A stretch of 64,000 nt of DNA, taken from the NCBI RefSeq assembly GCF_000308875.1, contig NZ_BAGL01000069.1, positions 1-64,000 of the forward strand, in the 5' to 3' direction. The notes beneath the pieces are model-generated. The model made no database searches and was not told where the DNA came from. It was given only the letters and a program-made list of their open reading frames with translations. Shown piece by piece: positions 14,057 through 21,961 of the stretch. This stretch comes from Nocardia transvalensis NBRC 15921. GTDB lineage: Bacteria; Actinomycetota; Actinomycetes; Mycobacteriales; Mycobacteriaceae. Position 1 is the stretch's first letter, and every line of letters starts with the position of its first letter. The position numbers were made by a program, and so were the translations under genes.

Positions 14057-15829
14057 CTAGGAGCGGGGCTTGCGGCGGTCCGGGCGGCGGGGGGCGTCGC
14101 GGCGGGGGCCGCGGGTGAAGGAGCGCTGGCCGGGCGGGCCCTGGTCGGGTTGCAGCTGGATGAGGATGCCGCTGATCCTGGTGCGGCGCAAGGCGTCCAG
14201 GGTCTCCGAGGAGAGGTCGGCGGGGAGTTCGACCAGGCTGTGGTCGGGGCGGATGCTGATGTGGCCGAAGTCGCTGCGGCGCAGGCCGCCCTCGTTGGCG
14301 ATCGCTCCCACGATGGCGCCGGGCACCACGCGGTGACGCTTGCCGACGGCGATGCGATAGGTGGCCATCTCGGCGCCGGTGGCGCGGTGCTGCGAGGGCC
14401 CGCCCTCCCGGCGGCGCTCACGGTCGTCGAACTTGCGCGGGGTGCGCTCGCGCCGCTCCGGCTCGGGCTCGGGTTCCATGAAGAAGTTCTCGCCGTCGTG
14501 CCCGCCGACCGCGAGCGCGGCGGCGATATCGGCCAGCGGGATGTTGTGCTCGGCCTCGTAGTCCTCGATCAGCTTGCGGAACAGCGCGAGGCTGGGCGAG
14601 GCGAGATTCTCGGTGATGGCGTCGTGGAACTTGACCACGCGCTGCGCGTTGACGTCCTCGACGCTGGGTAGCCGCATCTCGGTGAGCGGCTGCCGTGTGG
14701 CCCGCTCGATCGCGTCCAGCAGCCGGCGCTCGCGGGGCGCGACGAACAGCAGCGCCTCACCGCTGCGCCCGGCCCGCCCGGTGCGGCCGATGCGGTGCAC
14801 GTAGGACTCGGTGTCGTGCGGGATGTCGTAGTTGACCACGTGCGAGATGCGGTCGACGTCCAGTCCGCGCGCGGCCACATCGGTGGCGACGAGGATGTCC
14901 AGCGTCCCCGACTTCAGCTGCCCGATGGTGCGCTCGCGCTGATTCTGCGCGATATCGCCGTTGATCGCGGCGGCCGAATACCCCCGCGAGCGCAGCTTCT
15001 CGGCCAGTTCCTCGGTGGCCTGCTTGGTGCGCACGAAGATGATCATCGCCTCGAACTGCTCGACCTCGAGGATGCGGGTCAGGGCGTCGAGCTTGCGATG
15101 GTGCGAGACGTGCACCCAGCGCTGGGTGATGTTGGTGGCGGTGGCCGTCTTCGCCTTGACGGTGATCTCGACCGGATTCTTCAGGTACTGCTTGGAGATC
15201 TTGCGGATCGCGCCGGGCATGGTCGCCGAGAACAGCGCGACCTGCTTGTCGGTCGGCGTATCGGCGAGGATGCGCTCGACGTCCTCCTGGAAGCCCATCT
15301 TGAGCATCTCGTCGGCCTCGTCGAGGACGAGGAACCGCAGCTGCGACAGATCCAGCGTGCCGCGTTCGAGGTGGTCGATGACGCGGCCCGGCGTACCGAC
15401 CACGACCTGTGCGCCGCGGCGCAGCCCGGACAGCTGCACGGCGTAGTTCTGGCCGCCGTAGATCGGGAGCACGTGCACGCCCGGCATATGCGCCGAGTAG
15501 CGGCCGAACGCCTCGGCCACCTGGATCGCCAGTTCGCGCGTCGGCGCGAGGATCAGCGCCTGCGGAGCCTTGCCCCCGGGCTCCAGACCCATGAGGATCG
15601 GGATGGCGAACGCCGCGGTCTTGCCGGTACCGGTCTGCGCCAGCCCGACCACGTCGGCACCCGTGAGCAGCGGGGGAATCGTCGCCGCCTGGATCGGCGA
15701 CGGCGATTCGTAACCGACATCGGCGATGGCCCGCAGGATGCGGTCCTCGATGCCGAGTTCGGCGAAGGACGGGTCGGCGGCGTCCCTCTCGTCGTCGTGG
15801 GGAACGCTGTCGACCGGTGAGGTACTCAT
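14057..15829 (-). CDS. deaD: DEAD-box RNA helicase, DeaD/CsdA type
   Basis: ATP-dependent RNA helicase with roles in ribosome assembly, RNA turnover and cold growth. The 590-residue protein has the Q motif region, Walker A AQTGTGKT (64-71), PTRELA, the DEAD box VLDEADEM (170-173), SAT (201-203) and the C-terminal HRIGRTGRAGRSG. After the helicase core comes a charged linker (EPEPEPERRERTPRKF) and a DbpA-like RNA-binding domain near residues 485-560 (RIAVGKRHRVVPGAIVGAI onward), then a basic tail PRRDAPRRPDRRKPRS. The ATG at 15829 gives a typical N terminus. It is divergent from the nitrilase gene and convergent with the secreted-protein gene across the REP-like dimer. Confidence 0.93.
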   Translation of the reverse strand: MSTSPVDSVPHDDERDAADPSFAELGIEDRILRAIADVGYESPSPIQAATIPPLLTGADVVGLAQTGTGKTAAFAIPILMGLEPGGKAPQALILAPTRELAIQVAEAFGRYSAHMPGVHVLPIYGGQNYAVQLSGLRRGAQVVVGTPGRVIDHLERGTLDLSQLRFLVLDEADEMLKMGFQEDVERILADTPTDKQVALFSATMPGAIRKISKQYLKNPVEITVKAKTATATNITQRWVHVSHHRKLDALTRILEVEQFEAMIIFVRTKQATEELAEKLRSRGYSAAAINGDIAQNQRERTIGQLKSGTLDILVATDVAARGLDVDRISHVVNYDIPHDTESYVHRIGRTGRAGRSGEALLFVAPRERRLLDAIERATRQPLTEMRLPSVEDVNAQRVVKFHDAITENLASPSLALFRKLIEDYEAEHNIPLADIAAALAVGGHDGENFFMEPEPEPERRERTPRKFDDRERRREGGPSQHRATGAEMATYRIAVGKRHRVVPGAIVGAIANEGGLRRSDFGHISIRPDHSLVELPADLSSETLDALRRTRISGILIQLQPDQGPPGQRSFTRGPRRDAPRRPDRRKPRS

Positions 15830-15893
15830 ATTGACCAGCAGTTTACTTCCTTACGGTGGTCGGCCGGACCATCGGCCCAATACGGTGAGACGT

Positions 15894-16904
15894 ATGCAAC
15901 CGTCCGAGCCCGGCGTGCCCGGCATCACCGGTCCGTCACCCGCGGCCCCCGACCGCACAGTCGGCGCCGGTTCGGCGGCGTCGGTGGTGGTCAGCTATTC
16001 GACGACGGAGGACGCGGGTCTTCGGCCGCCGGAAAGCCATGTCGACCTGGAGCCGGCCGCCGGCGTGTACCCGGCGCCCGCACCCGAATCGCCCCGGTCG
16101 ATCGATGTCGCGGTGGTCCAGTTCGCCCCGCACACCGACAAGGACGCGAATCTCGCGATGCTGCGGGAGCAGGTGCGCGCCGCGGCCGAGCACGGGGCCC
16201 GGGTCGTGGTCGCGCCGGAGTATTCGATGATCGCGGTGGCCCGGCTGGACCGGCGGGTGGTCGACGCCGCGGAGCCGATCACCGGGCCGTGGGTCGATCG
16301 GTTGCGCGGGCTGGCCGCCGAATTCGGGGTGCATCTGGTCGCCGGGGTGGCGGAGGCGCCCGGCGGCGGGGAGTCCGATCGGATCTACAACACGCTCGTC
16401 GCGGCCGCGCCGGACGCCGAGTTCGCGGCGGTGTATCGGAAGGTGCACCTGTACGACGCGTTCGGATTCCTGGAGTCGGAGGTGGTGCTGCCGGGCGAGA
16501 TCGCCGCTCCCGCGACCTTCGTGGTCGACGGGGTCGTCTTCGGCCTGCAGACCTGCTTCGATCTGCGGTTCCCCGAGGGCTGCCGCCGCGTCGCCACCGC
16601 GGGCGCGCACGTCCTCCTGCTTCCGGCGCAATGGGTTCCGGGCCCGGCCAAGGTCGACCAGTGGACCACCCTGCTGCGCGCCCGCGCCATCGAGAACACT
16701 GTCTACGTCGCCGCCGCGGACCAGGCGGCCCCGCGCGGCGCGGGCTCCTCGATGATCGTCGACCCGATGGGCTCGGTCCTGGCCGAACTCGGCGAGACCA
16801 CCGGAATAGCCACGGCCCGTATCGATCTCGCCCACCTGGAGCAGACCCGAGCCACCAACCCCAGCCTCTCGCTACGAAGGTTCGAGATCACGCCGGGGTC
16901 CTGA
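15894..16904 (+). CDS. Carbon-nitrogen hydrolase (nitrilase superfamily), with N-terminal extension
   Basis: Amidase-type hydrolase with the Glu-Lys-Cys triad: VVVAPEYSMIA (Glu), AVYRKVHLYDAFG (Lys) and GLQTCFDLRFPE (Cys). The catalytic domain starts near residue 73 at SIDVAVVQFAPHTDKD and is full length. Before it lies about 70 residues rich in Pro, Ala and Ser with no recognisable fold. The true start could therefore be further in, but this frame is kept because ATG 15894 has GGTGAG just upstream. It belongs to the class acting on omega-amides, N-carbamoyl compounds or deaminated glutathione; the substrate is not deducible. The last codons form the first unit of a 42-base tandem repeat. Confidence 0.85.
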   Translation: MQPSEPGVPGITGPSPAAPDRTVGAGSAASVVVSYSTTEDAGLRPPESHVDLEPAAGVYPAPAPESPRSIDVAVVQFAPHTDKDANLAMLREQVRAAAEHGARVVVAPEYSMIAVARLDRRVVDAAEPITGPWVDRLRGLAAEFGVHLVAGVAEAPGGGESDRIYNTLVAAAPDAEFAAVYRKVHLYDAFGFLESEVVLPGEIAAPATFVVDGVVFGLQTCFDLRFPEGCRRVATAGAHVLLLPAQWVPGPAKVDQWTTLLRARAIENTVYVAAADQAAPRGAGSSMIVDPMGSVLAELGETTGIATARIDLAHLEQTRATNPSLSLRRFEITPGS

Positions 16905-17066
16905 CAGAGCGCCGTCGTGCGGTCCGGGATCACACCGGGGTCCTGACAGAGCGCGGTCGTGCGGTCCGGGATCACACCGGGGTCCTGGCAGAGCGCGGTC
17001 GTGCGGTCCGGGATCACACCGGGGTCCTGGCAGAGCGCGGTCGCGCGGTCCGAGATCACACCGGGG
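16879..17066. repeat. 42-bp tandem repeat (four full units plus 20 bases)
   Basis: Units start at 16879, 16921, 16963 and 17005, with a partial fifth from 17047. Each begins GGTCCGGGATCACACC (or close) and ends CGGTCGTGC. The first unit encodes the last residues of the nitrilase-family protein and its stop codon; the rest is intergenic. Later units are nearly identical, so the array is recent or kept homogeneous. The length is a multiple of three, so units would extend the protein if the stop were lost. Confidence 0.9.
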
Positions 17067-17134
17067 GCGTAGCGAGCATGGATTTCCCGTGGTTCGGGCG
17101 GGGAGGGTGGGGGCGGAACTAGACTCGGTACACG

Positions 17135-17767
17135 ATGATCTATCCGGATCGGGCAGCTGCCGGTCGTGCGCTGGGTGAGTCGCTTCTCCACCTGCGGGCG
17201 GCGGATCCGCTGGTGCTCGGGCTGCCGCGCGGCGGGGTGCCGGTGGCGGCGGCCGTGCGGGCGGTGATCGGCGGGGACCTCGACATCCTGCTGGTGCGCA
17301 AGCTGGGCGTGCCGTGGCAGCCGGAGCTGGCGATGGGGGCCATCGGCGAGGGCGGGGTGCGCGTCCTCAACGACGACGTGGTGCACCACACCGGCGTGAC
17401 CCCCGAGCAGATCGCCGAGACCGAAGCGCTGGAACGCGCGGAACTGGAACGGCGCCAACGCATTATGCGCGCCCACGCCCCGCCCGTCTCGCCGCGGGGC
17501 CGCACCGTGGTGATCGCCGACGACGGCATGGCCACCGGCGCCACCGTCGCGGTCGCCTGCCGCCTCGTCCGCCTGCACGCCCCGCTGCGGATCACGGTCG
17601 CGGTACCGGTCTCCTCGGCCGAGGCGCTGGCCCGCATCCACGACCTCGCCGACGAAACCGTCTGCCCCCTGGTCCCCCGGGTACTGGGCGGAGTCGGCGG
17701 CGCCTACGACGATTTCCACCAACTGGACGACGACGAGGTTATCGAGCTGCTGGACGCCGGCACCTGA
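17135..17767 (+). CDS. Phosphoribosyltransferase family protein
   Basis: The 210-residue protein has a type I phosphoribosyltransferase fold with an intact PRPP-binding loop VVIADDGMATGATVAVACRLV near residues 125-145 and the first glycine loop LGLPRGGVPVAAAV. Proteins of this group occur as stand-alone phosphoribosyltransferases of unknown substrate in actinobacteria, sometimes fused to hydrolases. It ends seven bases before the convergent EspG-like gene. It is the intact counterpart of the degenerate copy at 5332-6000. The start ATG at 17135 lies soon after a GC-poor-purine region without a strong ribosome-binding site, and upstream in-frame codons belong to the repeat region. Confidence 0.82.
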   Translation: MIYPDRAAAGRALGESLLHLRAADPLVLGLPRGGVPVAAAVRAVIGGDLDILLVRKLGVPWQPELAMGAIGEGGVRVLNDDVVHHTGVTPEQIAETEALERAELERRQRIMRAHAPPVSPRGRTVVIADDGMATGATVAVACRLVRLHAPLRITVAVPVSSAEALARIHDLADETVCPLVPRVLGGVGGAYDDFHQLDDDEVIELLDAGT

Positions 17768-17774
17768 GCGCCAC

Positions 17775-18533
17775 TCACCACTCGGCAGGCTCGCTGATCA
17801 ACCGCTCGGCGGCGGCGACCAAGGGGCGGAGTTGGGCGGCGAAGGATTCGGCGGTGACGGGGAGGATGTCGACCTCGGTGCGGGTGCGGACGGCGTAGCG
17901 GCCGTCGCCGGTGATATCGATCCAGCACAGGACGCCGAGGGGGCGCATGGTGTCGTCCGCGCGGCGGGCGGAGACCACGATCTGGCCGATGCCGTCGCGC
18001 GGCTGTTTGAGCAGCCGTCGCATGCGGGCCGATTCCGTCGGGCCCGCGACCGGCACCGTCACCAGGTCGCGGCTGTCCTCGCGCACCCGGTTCAGGGGTG
18101 CGGTATGTCGCGGCCCGGTGCCCGGCGGATTCTCCGGCAGCACCGAGATCACCCGGGCCGCCAGGGTTTTCGGCGTGCCGACGAACAGCCGGACCTCGGC
18201 GCCGCGATCGGGTTCCGGGCCGGGCCGCTGCGCCGCGACCACCGTGACGTGCCCGGCCGCCGCACCCAGTACGCGCACCGGCTGCGGTTCCTCGCCGGAC
18301 CCGTACTCGCCGATCACCTCCACCTGGATCGCCGGCCGCGCCAGCACGCGCAGCGCGGCCTCCAGGTCGGGATCGAGGGTGCTGTCGCACCATTCGCGCA
18401 AGGCGGGTAACTGGGCGGCGCGTTCGGCGCTGTCGCGGGCCGACAGCCGCACCGCGAGCGGATACGGGATCCGGTCACCGTCGGTGCGCTCCCAGGCCAG
18501 TGCGAACTGGTCCGGCGTGAGCGTCCATCTCAC
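17775..18533 (-). CDS. EspG family type VII secretion chaperone
   Basis: The 252-residue protein resembles the ESX secretion-associated EspG family: opening WTLTPDQFALAWERT, the segment EVRLFVGTPKTLAARVISVLP in the middle, and a long C-terminal part with RRADDTMRPLGVLCWIDITGDGRYAVRTR and PVTAESFAAQLRPLV. EspG proteins bind PE-PPE-type substrate pairs in the cytoplasm and deliver them to the ESX machinery. It is the third gene of a cluster: a YxxxE-containing helical protein and a WXG/PPE-like protein come first. No ESX ATPase or membrane component is present in this window, so the secretion apparatus must be encoded elsewhere. Confidence 0.8.
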   Translation of the reverse strand: MRWTLTPDQFALAWERTDGDRIPYPLAVRLSARDSAERAAQLPALREWCDSTLDPDLEAALRVLARPAIQVEVIGEYGSGEEPQPVRVLGAAAGHVTVVAAQRPGPEPDRGAEVRLFVGTPKTLAARVISVLPENPPGTGPRHTAPLNRVREDSRDLVTVPVAGPTESARMRRLLKQPRDGIGQIVVSARRADDTMRPLGVLCWIDITGDGRYAVRTRTEVDILPVTAESFAAQLRPLVAAAERLISEPAEW

Positions 18534-18578
18534 CGGTGGCGGCCCGCCTCGGTTGTCGCGATCTCGTTCATCCCGCCG

Positions 18579-19877
18579 TCAGTAGTCCTCGTCCCATTCG
18601 CCGACCACCGGCGGGGTGGTCGGATCGAACTGCCCGACCAGATCGGTGCCGGGTTCGGCCGGCTCCAGGAAGGTCGGTTCATCGAAGTCGTAGTACTCCT
18701 CGTCGTCCTCGTCCTCGTACCGGGACCGCTTGGGCGGCACGGGAACACCGGATCCGGGACGAACGGTCTCGCCGCCCGCCGCCAGCGCGGCACTGCCCGC
18801 GAGCCCGCCGACGACACCCGCGCCCATACCGCCGACCTGATCGGCGGCGGGATGCTGGTCACGGTCCTCTTTCTTGCGCTGTTCCTCCGTGCTCTGGGCG
18901 GTGGTCGCCGTCCCGCCGGGCCGAGGCGCGACCGGAACGGTGGCCACGGCCGGTGGGGCGCTCGCGGAGCTGTCGGCCTGCGGCACAACGGCACTCGCGG
19001 GCGCGGTGGCGGACGTCGTCACGGTGGGCGCGGTCGCCGCGGCGGTCACAGGGGCCTCCGCGACGGCCGGTGCCGCAGCGGCGGGCACACTCGCGGCGGC
19101 CGGTGCCGTCGTGGTCGCGGCGGGTTCGGTGTCCGAGGCCGGATCACCGGCGGGCACGGCCTCGGGCCGGGACGGGCTCACGGTATCCGCGTGCGCCGGT
19201 ACCGCATTCGGCAACGCGGCCGGTCCCGCCAGCGCGGTGGGACCTTCCAATGAGTCGGTCGGGTCCGGGCCGCCGGTCTCGCCCGGCTCCGGCCGGGGAT
19301 CCTCGGGCACCGGGTACATCCCGCCGTCGCCGAACGCCGGGACGGCGTGGCCCGTGGGGATGAAGGCGCCGGCGTACACCGTCTCCATCACCCGCACGAC
19401 GTCCTGACGCACTCCCTCGGCCTGTTTCTGCGCCGAGACGTTGAGAGCCGCGCGCTTGGGATCCAGCAGCGCCGCCTCTAGATCCGCCCCGGCCTCCGTC
19501 GGCCGCGAGACCGTGGCCCGCAGCGTCTCGGCCGCGTCGTTGGCGCGGCCCAGCCGCTGGGCGACGGCGGCCATGACATCCGCGGCGTGCTGGCCCAGTT
19601 CCTCGAACGCCTGCATGGCCGCGGCCGCCTGCTGGGCCGCGCTGCCGCGCCAACCGTCGGCGATCGCGCTGCGGATCTCCGCATGCGCCTGTTGTACCGC
19701 GTCGCCCACTCCGGTGGCGGCGTTCTGCCAGGTCTGCCGACCGGCGGTGAGGACCTCCGGATTCAGTTGCAGCACACCGCGATAGATCTCGTCGTAGCGC
19801 ATCTGGTCGAAGACCTCGACCGTCGGCGCGTAGTCCGGATCCGGCAGATCGGTCCGGTTGCCACTCGGCTTATGCAT
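18579..19877 (-). CDS. PPE-like/WXG type VII substrate with Ala/Pro-rich tail
   Basis: The 432-residue protein has an N-terminal helical region (about residues 1-180) with a WxG turn in DGWRGSAAQQAAAAMQAFEEL, as in WXG100 and PPE-type substrates. A long low-complexity Ala/Pro/Thr tail follows (residues ~200-370) and then an acidic end (RYEDEDDEEYYDFDE). The start ATG at 19877 overlaps the stop of the preceding gene by eight bases (ATGCATAA), implying coupled translation. It is presumably exported by an ESX system as a heterodimer with the preceding small helical protein, with the EspG-like product as chaperone. The function outside the cell is unknown. Confidence 0.75.
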   Translation of the reverse strand: MHKPSGNRTDLPDPDYAPTVEVFDQMRYDEIYRGVLQLNPEVLTAGRQTWQNAATGVGDAVQQAHAEIRSAIADGWRGSAAQQAAAAMQAFEELGQHAADVMAAVAQRLGRANDAAETLRATVSRPTEAGADLEAALLDPKRAALNVSAQKQAEGVRQDVVRVMETVYAGAFIPTGHAVPAFGDGGMYPVPEDPRPEPGETGGPDPTDSLEGPTALAGPAALPNAVPAHADTVSPSRPEAVPAGDPASDTEPAATTTAPAAASVPAAAAPAVAEAPVTAAATAPTVTTSATAPASAVVPQADSSASAPPAVATVPVAPRPGGTATTAQSTEEQRKKEDRDQHPAADQVGGMGAGVVGGLAGSAALAAGGETVRPGSGVPVPPKRSRYEDEDDEEYYDFDEPTFLEPAEPGTDLVGQFDPTTPPVVGEWDEDY

Positions 19878-20280
19878 GGCCCACCCCCACCGTATCGGCG
19901 CCGACGCGGCCGATCGCCGCGGAGATGTCCGCCTCGTGTTCGGCGTAGGCGGTGGCGGCCGCGCGCAGTGCCGCGGCGAGCTGCCGCGCGGCATCGGCGT
20001 ACTCCTGCAGCCGATCCAGCCCCTGCGCCGCCTTGTCCTCGAATCCGCGCCGCAGCGCGTTCCCCGATTCGAATCCGCCGAAGCCCGGCAGCGAGACGGC
20101 CGCGCGAAGCGTCCGGAGTTGCTGCTCGACCTCGTCGGCCAGTTGTTCGTAGCGTCGTGCGCAGCGTTCGTGAACGCCGTCGGCGACGAGGACACCGTCG
20201 ATCCACAGCCGACCGTCGTCGACCGCCTGTGTCAGGGCCGCGACATCACTGCGCAGGTCCCCGGGTTCTTGCGACCGCAC
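19870..20280 (-). CDS. Small helical ESX substrate with YxxxE export motif
   Basis: The 136-residue protein is almost entirely helical by composition, with a break PGFGGFESGN around residues 65-74, and ends near TAYAEHEADISAAIGRVG. The sequence Y-A-E-H-E fits the C-terminal Yxxx[D/E] signal recognised by type VII secretion. It lies immediately upstream of, and overlaps, the WXG/PPE-like gene, the usual arrangement of a secreted pair. The GTG start at 20280 has a strong GAAAGGGGGA just before it. It is not a canonical PE or ESAT-6 protein by sequence; the assignment rests on the motif, size and neighbourhood. Confidence 0.65.
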   Translation of the reverse strand: MRSQEPGDLRSDVAALTQAVDDGRLWIDGVLVADGVHERCARRYEQLADEVEQQLRTLRAAVSLPGFGGFESGNALRRGFEDKAAQGLDRLQEYADAARQLAAALRAAATAYAEHEADISAAIGRVGADTVGVGHA

Positions 20281-20304
20281 CCGGTCCCCCTTTCTCGTGC
20301 TGCC

Positions 20305-20928
20305 TCACGGGCGCACCGGTTCCGCGACGACGCCCTGGATCCACTCCGCGATGTCGGCGACGACCTGTGCCTGCACCGGTTCGTGGAGCAAATCGTGCCC
20401 GGCATCGGCATACTCGCGCAACCGCAACCCTACCGACTCGGCCCCCGTCGTCCAGTCCCGAACGGGATCGATCGGCGCCCGGCGATCGTCGGCGCCGTGC
20501 AGGACGAGCACCGGCAGGGCCGCCGGCAGCCCGGGTGCGAGGGTGATCGCGCGCCGCGGGGTGCCGGTGAGCACCAGGCCCGAACAGTCCGGCGCCGCCG
20601 CGAGCGCGGTGGCCGCGCCCAGCGAGTGCCCGGCCACGAACAGCGGCCGTCCAGGACACCGGTTCCGGACGAGCGCGACGAATTCCCGGGCGTCGGCGGC
20701 GAGTTCGTCGATGGTGCCGGGCTCGTCCGGGTCGCCCTCGCTCAGGCCCTGACCCGGCACGTCGAGCGCCCAGGTCTCGATGTCCCGGGCGCCCAGGCTC
20801 CGGCCGACGCGGTGATAGTGCCCGCTGTGCTGCCCGGTCCCCGGTAACAGCGCGACGACCGCACGGGAGGCGTCCACCGGCCACCGCCGGTAGTGCAGAA
20901 GTCCCCGTGGACCATCGAAAAAGGGCAT
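20305..20928 (-). CDS. Alpha/beta hydrolase (monoacylglycerol lipase-like)
   Basis: The 207-residue hydrolase has the nucleophile elbow FVAGHSLGAATALA near residue 100, the acid in VLVLHGADDRRAPIDPVRDW and the histidine in EYADAGHDLLHE. It is short for the family because the cap region is reduced. Opening MPFFDGPRGLLHYRRWPVDASRAVVALLPGTGQHS is typical of monoglyceride lipase and lysophospholipase relatives. AAGGA seven bases before ATG 20928 supports the start; a longer frame upstream crosses the methyltransferase gene. It lies between the ESX trio and the methyltransferase, all on one strand, but its substrate is unknown. Confidence 0.85.
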   Translation of the reverse strand: MPFFDGPRGLLHYRRWPVDASRAVVALLPGTGQHSGHYHRVGRSLGARDIETWALDVPGQGLSEGDPDEPGTIDELAADAREFVALVRNRCPGRPLFVAGHSLGAATALAAAPDCSGLVLTGTPRRAITLAPGLPAALPVLVLHGADDRRAPIDPVRDWTTGAESVGLRLREYADAGHDLLHEPVQAQVVADIAEWIQGVVAEPVRP

Positions 20929-20978
20929 ACCGCAATCCTTTCCGCGTCGGTGATCGGCACGTCGTCGCGCGCCGCCGT

Positions 20979-21806
20979 TCAGGCCGGAACGCGGGCACGG
21001 ACGAGATGCGGGCCGGCCGCGGCGGCCGGCTCCCGGCCCAGATAACGCAGCGCGAGGTCGACGGCCGGCAGATCCTCTTCCACCTCGAACCCGGTGCCGC
21101 GCAGCAGCCGAGCCATCTCGTCCGGGGTGAAGAAACTGATCCAGCGCTCCCCGATGGCCGCGAGCCTGCGCTCCCGCTCCTCGATCGTCGCCCGCGTCCG
21201 CGGGCTCGATTCCGGCCGCGGGACACCGTAGTCGATGATCACCCGACTGCCCGGTACCAGGCGCCCGAGATGGCCGAGTGTCTCCTCGATCGCCGTCCGG
21301 GTGAGGTAGACCGTCACCCCGAGCCAGATCACGAAGGCCGGTCGGGTCGCGTCGAAATCCGCTGCCGTCAAGGCCCCGTCCAGCGGCTGCCGTTCGAAGT
21401 CGACGGGCACGTAGGTCACCGACTCCGGAATCGCGATCCCGGCCGAGGACAGCCGCTCCCGCTTCCACGCCTGGGTGTCGGGATGGTCCACCTCGAACAC
21501 CCGCAGCGCCGGATACGGATTGCGGTAGGCGAAGGTGTCCAGTCCGGCGCCGAGGATCACGGCCTGCCCGGTGCCCTCGCGCACCGCCTCCGCCAGCGCG
21601 TCCTCGGCGAAACGCGCGCGGGTGGCGATGAAGCCGCGCATGCGCTCGTGCCCGTCGGCGAAGAGGTGGTCGCCGGGCGGCAGGTCGTCGCCGAGGATGG
21701 TGCGGGCCAGCGGATCGCGGAAGATGCGCCCGCCGTCGAGTTCCTGGTGTTCGGCTCGATATCGGGCGGCACCCAGCGCGGTGCGGCTCGGCTGACCGGT
21801 CTGCAC
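20979..21806 (-). CDS. SAM-dependent methyltransferase (LCM/Ppm family)
   Basis: The 275-residue protein belongs to the class I methyltransferases of the leucine carboxyl methyltransferase group, expanded in mycobacteria and Nocardia (the UPF0677 proteins of M. tuberculosis). Features are IATRARFAEDALAEAV, the SAM-binding glycine loop AVILGAGLDTFAYR, the acid FEVDHPDTQAWKRERL, the acid-rich VPVDFE, and LGVTVYLTRTAIEETL. The GTG start at 21806 lies eight bases after AAAGGA. The target molecule is unknown; family members methylate carboxylates or hydroxyls of small molecules or protein C termini. It is divergent from the large nuclease/helicase gene. Confidence 0.85.
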   Translation of the reverse strand: MQTGQPSRTALGAARYRAEHQELDGGRIFRDPLARTILGDDLPPGDHLFADGHERMRGFIATRARFAEDALAEAVREGTGQAVILGAGLDTFAYRNPYPALRVFEVDHPDTQAWKRERLSSAGIAIPESVTYVPVDFERQPLDGALTAADFDATRPAFVIWLGVTVYLTRTAIEETLGHLGRLVPGSRVIIDYGVPRPESSPRTRATIEERERRLAAIGERWISFFTPDEMARLLRGTGFEVEEDLPAVDLALRYLGREPAAAAGPHLVRARVPA

Positions 21807-21961
21807 TCCCGATGTCCTTTCTGACGCGCCCGCCCAGACCATACGACGACACGCCCCCCTCACGCCACGCCGTTCTACCTCGACTGATTACGCTGAGGCG
21901 CGACTCGGCACGAAGAAGGCGACGGCCGGGTGCGGGTGTCCGAGGCGCAGGAGGGCCGCGT

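Noticed and set aside
16879..17066. CRISPR array
   Set aside because: The 42-base units are contiguous without unique spacers and are not palindromic, and no cas gene is near; it is a plain tandem repeat.
21812..21961. An N-terminal extension of the nuclease/helicase from the ATG at 21812
   Set aside because: The added residues are Arg/Pro-rich with no conserved features and would overlap the promoter of the methyltransferase gene; TTG 21962 has AGGAGG at ideal spacing.
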